Position numbers and translations under genes: made by a program
DNA from: Bacillus swezeyi
GTDB taxonomy: Bacteria; Bacillota; Bacilli; Bacillales; Bacillaceae
Reading direction: 5' to 3'
Length of the DNA stretch: 49,110 bases
Assembly (NCBI RefSeq): GCF_001969815.1
Contig: NZ_MRBK01000018.1
Coordinates: forward strand, 1-49,110
In this document: in pieces, positions 33,708 to 42,075 of the stretch
Numbering within the stretch: the first letter of the stretch is position 1
How the letters are laid out: each line of letters starts with the position of its first letter
Notes under the pieces: generated by a model
The model's input: only the letters and a program-made list of their open reading frames with translations
Database searches by the model: none
Told to the model about the DNA's origin: nothing

Positions 33708-35528
33708 ATGGAGCACCAAGCGAAAAAACAAACATTGATGAACCGGTTTTTTTACGCTTCAGACCAAATCATTGAAAAGCCGTTTAACTGGGCGCAAATG
33801 TGGCGGCTGCTTAAATATTTAAAACCGTACCGCAGCAATTTGCTGCCGCTGTCTTTTTTAACGGTGATCATCGCTGCGGCCATTCGGCTGACCGTGCCCA
33901 TATTGATCGGGGTCTATGCACTCGATAAAGCAATCGCAGGCAAAGATATGAATCTTCTCCTTCTATTGATTTGTGTCATCAGCATCATGTATCTGGTGAA
34001 TTACGTTGCGAATGTCTTGAGAATCCGTTGGATGAACAAACTTGGACAGCATGTGATCTATGATCTTAGACAGCATTTGTTTACACATGTCCAGCGGCTC
34101 TCACACCGCTTTTTTGACGAACGCTCGGCGGGTTCGATTCTCGTCCGCATCATGAATGATATCAATTCATTGCAGGAGCTGTTTACGAGCGGAGTCATCA
34201 ATTTGCTGATGGATGTCCTGCTGCTCTTCGGAATTATTGTCATTCTGTTTTCGCTTAGTCCTGAGCTGACAATCGCGATCATGATTACCTTGCCTGTCAT
34301 GTTCTTTATTTCTACCAATCTTCGGAGAAAAATCCGCCGGTCATGGCAAAAAGTCCGGTTAAAACAGTCAAAGCTGAATTCCCACTTAAACGAAAGCATC
34401 CAAGGCATCAGGGTCACTCAGGCGTTTACACAGGAAAAAGAAAATATGATGTATTTTGAAGGCGTCAATGGCGAGAACTTTGAAGCCTGGCGGGAAGCGA
34501 CGAAAAAAAATGCGACATTTCGCCCGCTCGTCGAAATGACAAATGCGGTCGGAACCGCCATCCTCATCTGGTACGGCTCAAGCTTGATCATTAATGAAAC
34601 GATTACGATCGGCGTTTTTGTATCTTTCGCTTTTTATCTCGGGATGTTTTGGGAGCCGATTTCAAGGCTTGGTCAAGTCTATAATCAGCTGCTGATGGGG
34701 ATGGCTTCGTCTGAACGGATATTTGAATTTCTAGATGAAAAGCCGAGTGTTGCGGATAAAGAAGATGCCGTTAAAGTAAAAGAATTAAAAGGTCATATTG
34801 AATTTGACGATGTTGAATTTTCTTATGATGGGAAGCGGAAGGCGCTTCACAGAATATCGTTTGAGATTCCGGCTGGCACATCGATTGCACTTGTCGGACA
34901 TACAGGATCAGGAAAGACGACGATTGCGAGCCTGATCAGCCGGTTTTATGATGCGACAAGCGGGACGGTAAAAGCGGATGGAATTCCGATCACAGATATT
35001 TCGCTTGACGACCTGCGTTCGCAAATCAGCATCGTCCTTCAGGACACGTTCATTTTTTCAGGAACGATTATGGAAAATATCCGTTTTGGGCGGCCGAACG
35101 CAACTGATGAAGAAGTCGTTGAAGCAGCTAAAGCCGTCGGTGCCGACTCTTTCATTTCAGCGCTTCCAAAGGGGTATTCCACAGAGGTCGAAGAGCGCGG
35201 CAACATCTTATCCGCGGGGGAGCGGCAATTGATTTCATTTGCAAGGGCGCTTTTGGCTGATCCGCGCATTCTAATTCTTGACGAAGCAACCGCCAGTATC
35301 GATACAGAAACCGAAGTCAAAATTCAAGCCGCCTTGAAAACCCTGCTTCACGGCCGCACCGCGATAATGATCGCCCACAGGCTGTCAACGATAAGAGATG
35401 CTGATAAAATCATGGTGCTTGACCACGGCAGAAAAATGGAAGAAGGCAGCCACCAGGAATTAATCAAACAACGCGGCATGTATTATGAGCTTGTGAAGGC
35501 ACAGTACCGCATGTTTCAGGCGGATTGA
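33708..35528 (+). CDS. yknV: ABC exporter half YknV
   Basis: 606 residues with a six-helix membrane domain followed by an ATPase domain. Walker A is GHTGSGKTT, Walker B is LILDEATASID with the catalytic Glu, and the switch is AHRLST. The signature is LSAGE rather than LSGGQ. With YknU this gives one active and one degenerate ATP site, the pattern of BmrCD-like exporters. ATG 33708 is 14 bp downstream of the yknU stop, behind AGGGGG. Second and last gene of this pair; a sigma-W promoter starts the next operon. Confidence 0.93.
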   Translation: MEHQAKKQTLMNRFFYASDQIIEKPFNWAQMWRLLKYLKPYRSNLLPLSFLTVIIAAAIRLTVPILIGVYALDKAIAGKDMNLLLLLICVISIMYLVNYVANVLRIRWMNKLGQHVIYDLRQHLFTHVQRLSHRFFDERSAGSILVRIMNDINSLQELFTSGVINLLMDVLLLFGIIVILFSLSPELTIAIMITLPVMFFISTNLRRKIRRSWQKVRLKQSKLNSHLNESIQGIRVTQAFTQEKENMMYFEGVNGENFEAWREATKKNATFRPLVEMTNAVGTAILIWYGSSLIINETITIGVFVSFAFYLGMFWEPISRLGQVYNQLLMGMASSERIFEFLDEKPSVADKEDAVKVKELKGHIEFDDVEFSYDGKRKALHRISFEIPAGTSIALVGHTGSGKTTIASLISRFYDATSGTVKADGIPITDISLDDLRSQISIVLQDTFIFSGTIMENIRFGRPNATDEEVVEAAKAVGADSFISALPKGYSTEVEERGNILSAGERQLISFARALLADPRILILDEATASIDTETEVKIQAALKTLLHGRTAIMIAHRLSTIRDADKIMVLDHGRKMEEGSHQELIKQRGMYYELVKAQYRMFQAD

Positions 35529-35560
35529 CTACGCAAAATCTATTTTTGCGAAAAACACCA

Positions 35561-35586
35561 TGAAACATTTTATACTCACCTCCGTA
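35561..35586 (+). promoter_or_regulatory. Sigma-W promoter of yknWXYZ
   Basis: TGAAAC (35561-35566), 16-bp spacer, CGTA (35583-35586): an exact match to the sigma-W consensus. yknWXYZ belongs to the sigma-W envelope stress regulon in B. subtilis. Confidence 0.92.
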
Positions 35587-35622
35587 CAAATAGGTAGTCA
35601 TTATGATAAGGGGGATTAAAAA

Positions 35623-36303
35623 GTGGAAACTCATTTAGAAATGGAAAAAGGAAAAAAGCCGTCTTTGCTGGGAATGATAACGCGTCCTGGAGAGCAGTTT
35701 GAGAGAATGAGGGAAAAGCCGGTTTTTTGGCTCCCTCTTTTCGTCGTCTTGATTTTATCCGTTATAGGCGCTTATCACCTCAATGCAAAAATCGATCTTA
35801 CATCTGAATTACAGGGTGTGCCTGATGCGGAAGCATTTGCATCTGCGATGAAAGGCGTAGGTGTGGTCGGCGGGATTATTGGCTCTGTCATCGCCATTTT
35901 GATCAGCGCTTTAATTTATTGGCTGATCGTCAAGATCGGAAAAGGGGAAACCGATTATGTCCACATGTTCTCGCTGGCCGTTTTCACGTACTTTATAGCG
36001 GCTGCCGGACAATTGATCAACGGTCTTGTCATCTATTATTCAAATATCGATCCTGAAGTTGTCGTCACATCGTTAAGCAGTGTCATCACAGCAGGACAGC
36101 CGCTCAAAACGGTTTTGGGTGTATTTGACCTATTTACAATCTGGTCTCTTGCACTGGTTGCCATTGGGCTTCAAAAAGTGGGGGGCATATCTAAAAAAGC
36201 AGCTTGGACTGCGGTTATCATTTTATTTATCATTTCTCTCTTGCTTGCTTTTGCAGTCGGTTTGGCCAGTAACTTTTTTGAATCAATTGAAGGAGCAATA
36301 TAA
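35623..36303 (+). CDS. yknW: YknW, Yip1-family membrane protein of the YknWXYZ complex
   Basis: 226 residues. A cytoplasmic start with KKPSLLGMITRPGEQFERMREKPVFW is followed by about five membrane segments (from residue 28). Belongs to the Yip1 family. In B. subtilis YknW is needed for assembly of the YknXYZ transporter, which protects against the toxic peptide SDP. GTG 35623 follows AAGGGGGAT. yknX starts directly at its stop codon. A decayed copy of this gene lies at 39516-40120. Confidence 0.92.
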   Translation: METHLEMEKGKKPSLLGMITRPGEQFERMREKPVFWLPLFVVLILSVIGAYHLNAKIDLTSELQGVPDAEAFASAMKGVGVVGGIIGSVIAILISALIYWLIVKIGKGETDYVHMFSLAVFTYFIAAAGQLINGLVIYYSNIDPEVVVTSLSSVITAGQPLKTVLGVFDLFTIWSLALVAIGLQKVGGISKKAAWTAVIILFIISLLLAFAVGLASNFFESIEGAI

Positions 36304-37443
36304 ATGAAAAAGATAGCGATCGGCATTGTTATTATTCTGGCTGCTGCGCTTTTAATCGGGCTCAACCTCTACCGCTCGGCTCAAACGAGCGGTGGAGAAA
36401 GCGCAGCGATCGATACGGTGAGACTCGAAGAAAAAGAGATCGCTTCTACTGTCATGGTTCCGGGAACGCTTCAATTTGCAAACGAACAATATGAATATTA
36501 CGAACCTGAAAAAGGAGAGATCGCAGACATTAAAGTGAAAGAGGGGGACAAGGTTAAAAAAGGAGATGTGCTTTTCACATATGCGAATGAAGAACTTCGT
36601 TTAGAAACAGAGCAAAACGCCCTTTCCATTGAATCAAAGCAGCTTCAGCTTGAGCAGATTCAAAAAAAAATCAATCATTTAAGCGATAAGGAAAAGAATC
36701 TAAAGGCGGAGCTTGGCGAAAAAGAAGCCAAAAGGCAGATTGATGATGAACGCACACAGCTGGAAATGGAGGAAAAAACGGCCCAGCTTGAACTCAAACA
36801 AGCCGGCTTGCAAAAAGAAACGCTCCAGAACAAAACGGCCGCACTCCAAGTGCAAAGTGAAATCGACGGCACGGTGATTACGGCTGACAAGGAAGCGGCG
36901 GCCAACAAATCGGACATTCAAAAGCCTGTTGTACATATCGGGAATGAGGACAAGCTTATCGTCAGAGGGGTGTTATCAGAATATGACACATTGAAAGTGA
37001 AAAAAGGCCAGAATGTAACGATCACTTCAGATGTCATTCAAAACAAAGAATGGAGAGGCAGGGTATCTGCGGTCGGATTGGCGCCCGAGCAGCAGGATAC
37101 TGCAATAACAGGAGCCGGAAAGGAACAAAGCGCTGTTCAATATCCGGTTGCAGTGAAGATCAAAGGCGAACGCCCGCAAGCTAAACCAGGTTTTAAAATG
37201 ATTATGAATATCCAGACGGATAAGAGAACCGTTCAGGCTCTGCCGGCCGGGGCCGTCAAGCAGGAGGGTGATCAATCATACGTATTTGCTGTCAAAGACG
37301 GAAAGGCGGAGCGGATCAATGTGAAAACCGGAGAAAACACCGATGGCGTCATTGAAATTACCGACGGTCTGACAAGCGAAGATCAAGTCATTGCAAACCC
37401 TGCTGACGACTTGAAAAGCGGAACGGAAGTGAAGCTTCAATGA
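36304..37443 (+). CDS. yknX: YknX, membrane fusion (HlyD/MacA-type) protein
   Basis: 379 residues. One N-terminal membrane anchor (about 4-22), then a lipoyl-type half motif (EIADIKVKEGDKVKKGDVLF). A long alpha-helical hairpin follows (about 95-180, rich in Glu, Lys and Gln), then the second lipoyl half and beta-barrel domains. MacA-like in layout. In a Gram-positive cell it reaches into the wall space rather than to an outer membrane. Starts on the base after the yknW stop; overlaps yknY by 4 bp (ATGA). Confidence 0.93.
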   Translation: MKKIAIGIVIILAAALLIGLNLYRSAQTSGGESAAIDTVRLEEKEIASTVMVPGTLQFANEQYEYYEPEKGEIADIKVKEGDKVKKGDVLFTYANEELRLETEQNALSIESKQLQLEQIQKKINHLSDKEKNLKAELGEKEAKRQIDDERTQLEMEEKTAQLELKQAGLQKETLQNKTAALQVQSEIDGTVITADKEAAANKSDIQKPVVHIGNEDKLIVRGVLSEYDTLKVKKGQNVTITSDVIQNKEWRGRVSAVGLAPEQQDTAITGAGKEQSAVQYPVAVKIKGERPQAKPGFKMIMNIQTDKRTVQALPAGAVKQEGDQSYVFAVKDGKAERINVKTGENTDGVIEITDGLTSEDQVIANPADDLKSGTEVKLQ

Positions 37444-38132
37444 TTGAGTTTTCCCAAGTGAAAAAGAGCTATCAAATCGGAAGGGAAACGGTCGATGTCC
37501 TTAAAGGAATCGATATGAAAATTAAGCAGGGCGAATATCTGTCCATCATGGGTCCGTCGGGTTCCGGAAAATCGACGATCATGAATATCATCGGCTGTCT
37601 TGACCGGCCGACATCCGGAGTATACAGCTTGGACGGCGAAAATGTCTCATCATATGGGGAAAAAGAGCTTGCAGTGGTCAGAAATCGGGCAATCGGCTTC
37701 GTTTTTCAGCAGTTTCAGCTGCTTCCGAGGCTGAATGCCATGAAAAATGTCGAACTTCCGATGATCTACTCGGGCATTCCGAAAAAAGAACGGCGGGAGC
37801 GGGCGGAACGGGCGCTTGAAAAGGTCGGCCTGAAGGATCGAATGCACCATATGCCGAATGAGCTTTCCGGCGGCCAAAAGCAGCGTGTTGCCATAGCGAG
37901 GGCGACTGTCAATGAACCAAAACTGATCTTGGCTGATGAACCGACCGGTGCGCTCGATACGAAGACAGGCCATGCGGTTATGGAGCAATTTACTGAATTG
38001 AATGAGGAGGGAACGACTGTTGTTCTTGTCACCCACGAACCCGAAATTGCCGATTATACGAGCCGCATCATCATGGTGCGGGACGGTGAAATTATCTCGG
38101 CTGAAAGAGAGCGGAGGGGGGCGGCGGAATGA
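37440..38132 (+). CDS. yknY: YknY, ABC transporter ATPase
   Basis: 230 residues, LolD/MacB-type ATPase. Walker A is GPSGSGKST, Q loop FQQFQLLPRL, signature LSGGQKQR, Walker B LILADEPTGALD with catalytic Glu, and switch His in VTHEPE. Coupled to yknX and yknZ by 4-bp ATGA overlaps on both sides. Powers YknZ. Confidence 0.95.
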   Translation: MIEFSQVKKSYQIGRETVDVLKGIDMKIKQGEYLSIMGPSGSGKSTIMNIIGCLDRPTSGVYSLDGENVSSYGEKELAVVRNRAIGFVFQQFQLLPRLNAMKNVELPMIYSGIPKKERRERAERALEKVGLKDRMHHMPNELSGGQKQRVAIARATVNEPKLILADEPTGALDTKTGHAVMEQFTELNEEGTTVVLVTHEPEIADYTSRIIMVRDGEIISAERERRGAAE

Positions 38133-39322
38133 ATCTCGTTGAAAACTTGAGAATGGCTTTGAGTTCTATATTGTCTCATAAGCTGCGTTCGATATTAACG
38201 ATGCTCGGCATCATTATCGGAGTGGGCTCTGTGATTGTCGTTGTTGCCGCAGGGCAAGGCGGAGAGCAGATGCTTAAACAGTCAATCAGCGGACCGGGAA
38301 ATACGGTTGAAATCTTTTACAATCCAAGTGAGGAAGAATTATCTGTCAATCCAAACGCTTATTTGAGCGCCAGCTTTACAGAAGAGGACATCCGGAGCCT
38401 TAAATCTGTTTCAGGAGTGAAACAGGTTGTCGCGAAGACGACTGAAACCATGAATGTTCGTTTTAGGGAAGAAGAGTCTGATGCTGCAGTGAACGGAATC
38501 AATGACGGATATATCAGCATCAATTCAATGAAGCTGGAAAAAGGAAGAGAATTTAGCGAAACGGACTATCGGACAGGGAAAAGGGTCGGCATCGTGTCCT
38601 CAAAGTTTTCGGAAGAATTGTTTCCTCATCAATCCCCGCTCGATCAAGTCGTCTGGCTAAACGGACAGCCGGTGCAAATCATCGGTGTTTTGAAAAAAGA
38701 AACCGGACTGCTTGCGATGGGGATGAATGAAATATATGTTCCGTTTACGATGCTTAAGTCTTCTTTCGGCATCAGCGATTACAGTTCCGTCTCCGTTCAG
38801 GCGCGATCTGCGGATGATCTGCATGGGGTCGGAACGAAAGCCGCTGACATCATCAATGACAATCACGGCACAACAGATTCCTATGAAGTGATGAATATGG
38901 AAGAAATTGCGTCCGGGATCAGCCAAATCACGGCGATTATGACAACGTTTATCGGCTCGATCGCAGGCATTTCCCTATTGGTTGGAGGCATTGGCGTCAT
39001 GAACATCATGCTTGTGTCCGTCACAGAACGAACAAGGGAAATCGGTATTCGAAAATCGCTCGGTGCGACACGAGGCCAGATTTTGACGCAATTTCTCATT
39101 GAATCGGCATTGATTACACTGATTGGCGGTGTGCTGGGAATTGCACTCGGATATGGGGGAGCCTCTCTTGTTTCATTTTTCGCCGGCTGGCCGCCGCTCG
39201 TTTCCTGGCAGGTGGTTCTTGGCGGTGTGCTGTTCAGCATGGCGATCGGCGTCATATTTGGATTGATCCCGGCCAATAAAGCGTCCCGCCTCGATCCGAT
39301 CGATGCATTGCGTTATGAATAG
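38129..39322 (+). CDS. yknZ: YknZ, MacB-type ABC permease
   Basis: 397 residues. One N-terminal membrane segment (about 20-42), an extracellular MacB core domain (about 45-270), then three C-terminal segments of the FtsX domain (GGIGVMNIMLVSVTERTREIG is the coupling region). No fused ATPase; YknY supplies it. Together with YknW and YknX it resists SDP in B. subtilis. Followed by a terminator. Confidence 0.94.
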   Translation: MNLVENLRMALSSILSHKLRSILTMLGIIIGVGSVIVVVAAGQGGEQMLKQSISGPGNTVEIFYNPSEEELSVNPNAYLSASFTEEDIRSLKSVSGVKQVVAKTTETMNVRFREEESDAAVNGINDGYISINSMKLEKGREFSETDYRTGKRVGIVSSKFSEELFPHQSPLDQVVWLNGQPVQIIGVLKKETGLLAMGMNEIYVPFTMLKSSFGISDYSSVSVQARSADDLHGVGTKAADIINDNHGTTDSYEVMNMEEIASGISQITAIMTTFIGSIAGISLLVGGIGVMNIMLVSVTERTREIGIRKSLGATRGQILTQFLIESALITLIGGVLGIALGYGGASLVSFFAGWPPLVSWQVVLGGVLFSMAIGVIFGLIPANKASRLDPIDALRYE

Positions 39323-39361
39323 AATGACTCTTTCAGATCCGCGGCCGAGATATAAAAGACG

Positions 39362-39391
39362 AAAAGACCGTTGTGCAGACGGTCTTTTTTC
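39362..39391 (+). terminator. Terminator of yknWXYZ
   Basis: AAAAGACCG / CGGTCTTTT, 9-nt loop, six T. Confidence 0.88.
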
Positions 39392-39411
39392 TAGTCCAAT
39401 TTTATATAAAA

Positions 39412-39438
39412 TGAAACTAATTTAGAAAAATATCCGGA
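39412..39438 (+). promoter_or_regulatory. Sigma-W-like promoter remnant before the yknW pseudogene
   Basis: TGAAAC (39412-39417) is exact. CGGA (39435-39438), 17 bp on, differs from CGTA at one base. It has the layout of the yknW promoter and may be a decayed copy of it. Confidence 0.45.
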
Positions 39439-39515
39439 TTATGAAGGTTAGACTTGAAATTGCTGTGAATTTCATCTTGATTTCACCAAAAGGAATGTAC
39501 GGGTGGAATGAGAAC

Positions 39516-40120
39516 GTGGAAGCGAAAGTAGACGCACCAAAAGAGCTAAAGCCGTCATTGATCGGTATGATCACAAGCCCTGTCCATCAGTTTGTGCGAA
39601 TGAGAGAGCGACCTGTCATTTGGCTGCGATGATGATCGTGCTGGTCTTGTCCGGACGATCTATTGATATCATGTTTTGGCAAATGGACGAGTTGTATCAT
39701 TTGAATCTAGGGCCGGAGAAATACAGCTATTTGGCCTTCGTAATATTTTTCAATCCGCTATTTTCTAAGTGTTGAGTGCTTTAGTATTGTGGCTGATCGC
39801 AAAAATCGGCGGAGGAAAAACCCAATTTTGCATGTATGGTCTCTCAGTCTGTTTATGTGAGTTTTGTCACGGTCATCAGGGATGTCGTGATCAGTTTGGG
39901 TTATTATTTTTCACATTCGCTGGACAGATACATTCCAGCCGGCGAACCTCTTTGAGTGTTTCCGAGCATGTTTGATATTTTTACGATCTGGTCATATGTT
40001 TAATTGCTGTAGGGCTGCTTGGATCGGCGTTTCTGTATTGTTTATTCTTATGCTGCTGTTATCTAATCTCTGTGGATTGTTTCAAGTGATATTAGAAAAT
40101 ATTGACAAATGGATGGATAA
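39516..40120 (+). pseudogene. Decayed paralogue of yknW (Yip1 family)
   Basis: From GTG 39516 the translation ELKPSLIGMITSPVHQFVRM then RERPVIWL matches the start of YknW (KKPSLLGMITRPGEQFERM, REKPVFWL). The frame stops at 39632. It resumes in other frames as MMIVLVLSG, then LSALVLWLIAKIGGGK near 39772 (YknW: ISALIYWLIVKIGKGE), then MFDIFTIWSY near 39968 (YknW: VFDLFTIWSL). At least three frameshifts or stops separate these blocks, which keep the order of YknW. No single product is possible. It lies directly behind yknZ with its own terminator, so it is a tandem duplicate or an old second gene that lost function. Confidence 0.85.
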
Positions 40121-40135
40121 AGCTCTTTTCGCAAA

Positions 40136-40162
40136 AACCTCATGCAGTCAGCATGGGGTTTA
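40136..40162 (+). terminator. Terminator behind the yknW pseudogene
   Basis: AAACCTCATGC / GCATGGGGTTT with an AGTCA loop (one G-T pair). The T run is short. Confidence 0.7.
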
Positions 40163-40281
40163 TTGATGAGCCGTTGCATGAATCTTGATGGAATAGATAA
40201 TAATAATGTCACATATTTTTGCGAATTTTTATAGTTTATACAGTTTACAAATGATACATATCACGTTAAGATGTTGAAATG

Positions 40282-40322
40282 TGAAAGATTTTGATGGTTA
40301 TTGAATGAATTTGAAAGATTTT
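40282..40322. repeat. Direct repeat upstream of the fru promoter
   Basis: TGAAAGATTTT occurs at 40282-40292 and 40312-40322, exactly 30 bp apart (about three helical turns), just before the -35. DeoR-family regulators often bind such repeats, so these may be FruR sites. Confidence 0.55.
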
Positions 40323-40324
40323 TG

Positions 40325-40353
40325 TTGAGTTATGTCGAAAAAGCGTTTACAAT
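40325..40353 (+). promoter_or_regulatory. Promoter of fruRKA with cre-like site
   Basis: TTGAGT (40325-40330), 17-bp spacer, TACAAT (40348-40353). AAAAAGCGTTTACA (40338-40351) matches 12 of 14 positions of the CcpA operator consensus and overlaps the -10, which would allow glucose repression. Confidence 0.7.
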
Positions 40354-40398
40354 GAAATTGTAAGCTAAATGAAGGCGTTTTCAAAAAGGGGTGATAAT

Positions 40399-41154
40399 GT
40401 GTTGACTCCCGAACGGCACCAGCTGATCATTGACGAAATTGAAGAGCATGATGTCGTGAAAATCCAATATTTAATGAATTTAACGAATGCATCTGAGTCA
40501 ACGATCAGAAGAGATTTGTCGACGCTCGAAGCCCGCGGATATTTAAAGCGTGTTCATGGAGGAGCATCAAAGCTTTCCGACATTCGAATGGAACCGGATA
40601 TGCTTGAAAAATCATCCAAAAACCTTCATGAAAAGAAAAAAATCGCCCAGAAAGCCGCCTCTCTTCTTGAAGAAGGCGATTGCATTTTCCTTGATGCCGG
40701 GACCACTACTTTGCAAATGATCGACTTTATCGATCAAGAGAAGGATATTATCGTAGTCACCAACGGAGTCATGCACATTGACGCATTAATCAAAAAAGGT
40801 ATCACGTTTTATTTATTAGGCGGATATGTGAAGCATAAAACAGGGGCGATCGTGGGGGGCTCCGCATTGTCGGCCATCAGCCAGTACCGGTTTGACAAAA
40901 GTTTTATCGGTGTGAACGGGATTCATACAGAAGCGGGATTTACAACTCCCGATCCTGAAGAAGCCCTCATCAAAACAAAAGCTGTCAAACAGGCAAAAAA
41001 AGCTTTTATTTTAGCTGATGCTTCCAAGTTTGGAGAGATGTCTTTTTCTGCCTTTGCAAGTTTAGACGAAGCAGCTATCGTTACAGCAGGATCTGCAAAA
41101 CATTCATTTGATAACTATCAAGAAAAAACTGTCGTAAAGGTAGTGAAAACATGA
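40399..41154 (+). CDS. fruR: DeoR-family repressor FruR
   Basis: 251 residues, as in B. subtilis. An N-terminal DeoR helix-turn-helix (about 5-55; LMNLTNASESTIRRDLSTLEARGYLKRVHGG, in two parts) is followed by a sugar-phosphate sensing domain (about 75-235, with DAGTTTLQMID and GVNGIH). It represses the operon until fructose 1-phosphate binds. The start is GTG 40399 (MLTPERHQ), 5 bp after AAAAGGGGTG; a TTG follows immediately. The ATG at 40369 precedes the ribosome site. Overlaps fruK by 4 bp. Confidence 0.93.
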   Translation: MLTPERHQLIIDEIEEHDVVKIQYLMNLTNASESTIRRDLSTLEARGYLKRVHGGASKLSDIRMEPDMLEKSSKNLHEKKKIAQKAASLLEEGDCIFLDAGTTTLQMIDFIDQEKDIIVVTNGVMHIDALIKKGITFYLLGGYVKHKTGAIVGGSALSAISQYRFDKSFIGVNGIHTEAGFTTPDPEEALIKTKAVKQAKKAFILADASKFGEMSFSAFASLDEAAIVTAGSAKHSFDNYQEKTVVKVVKT

Positions 41155-42062
41155 TATACACTGTAACACTCAACCCATCGGTCGACTACATTGTTCACGT
41201 TGAAGAATTTTCATTAGGCGGGTTAAATCGTTCTGTCTATGACACGAAATATCCGGGAGGCAAAGGGATCAATGTGTCACGGGTATTAAACAGACACCAT
41301 GTGCCTTCTAAAGTTCTCGGTTTTATCGGCGGTTTTACCGGGGGTTACATCAAGTCATTTCTTGAAGAAGAGAAGCTTGAGACAGCCTTTCATGAGGTAA
41401 ATGGAGATACCCGAATCAATGTGAAATTGAAAACTGGGGATGAAACAGAAATTAATGGACAAGGCCCTTCAATTAGCGATGAGGATTTCGCGGCGTTTTT
41501 AGACCAATTTTCCGCCATGAAAGAAGGGGATATCGTCGTAATGGCCGGGAGCATTCCAGCTTCATTGCCTCAGGACACTTATGAAAAGATTGCTGAAACA
41601 TGCAGTCAGCAGAATGTTCGAGTCGTCGTTGATATTTCAGGTGAGGCTCTCTTAAAAGCGGCTCAAATGCGTCCGCTTTTAATGAAACCAAATCATCATG
41701 AGCTTGGAGAAATGTTTGGAACAACGATCACCTCTGCTGAAGAAGCAGTGCCTTACGGAAAAAAACTGATTGAACAAGGAGCGGAAAACGCTATCGTTTC
41801 GATGGCTGGTGAAGGTGCTCTTTTATTCACGAAAGACGGCGTTTACCATGCCAATGTCCCTAAAGGAAAGCTCATTAACTCTGTTGGAGCTGGGGATTCA
41901 GTGGTTGCCGGTTTTCTCGCAGGTATTGAAAAACAGCTCGACATCAAAGAGGCTTTTCGGCTAGGGGTTGCCTCAGGCAGCGCTACCGCTTTTTCAGAGG
42001 AGCTCGGAACAGAAGAGCTGGTTCACAAACTTCTTCCGGAAGTTCAAGTCAAAACGATTTAA
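41151..42062 (+). CDS. fruK: 1-phosphofructokinase FruK
   Basis: 303-residue PfkB-family kinase that makes fructose 1,6-bisphosphate from fructose 1-phosphate. TLNPSVDYIVHVEEF and PGGKGINVSRVLNRH form the substrate part. NSVGAGDSVVAGF holds the anion hole and catalytic Asp of the PfkB signature. Translation is coupled to fruR through ATGA. Confidence 0.95.
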   Translation: MIYTVTLNPSVDYIVHVEEFSLGGLNRSVYDTKYPGGKGINVSRVLNRHHVPSKVLGFIGGFTGGYIKSFLEEEKLETAFHEVNGDTRINVKLKTGDETEINGQGPSISDEDFAAFLDQFSAMKEGDIVVMAGSIPASLPQDTYEKIAETCSQQNVRVVVDISGEALLKAAQMRPLLMKPNHHELGEMFGTTITSAEEAVPYGKKLIEQGAENAIVSMAGEGALLFTKDGVYHANVPKGKLINSVGAGDSVVAGFLAGIEKQLDIKEAFRLGVASGSATAFSEELGTEELVHKLLPEVQVKTI

Positions 42063-42075
42063 AGGAGGAAAGGTT

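Noticed and set aside
41968..42075. Longer N terminus for FruA inside fruK
   Set aside because: The ribosome site AAAGGAGG sits 7 bp before ATG 42076, and the extension lies in another frame over fruK coding sequence.
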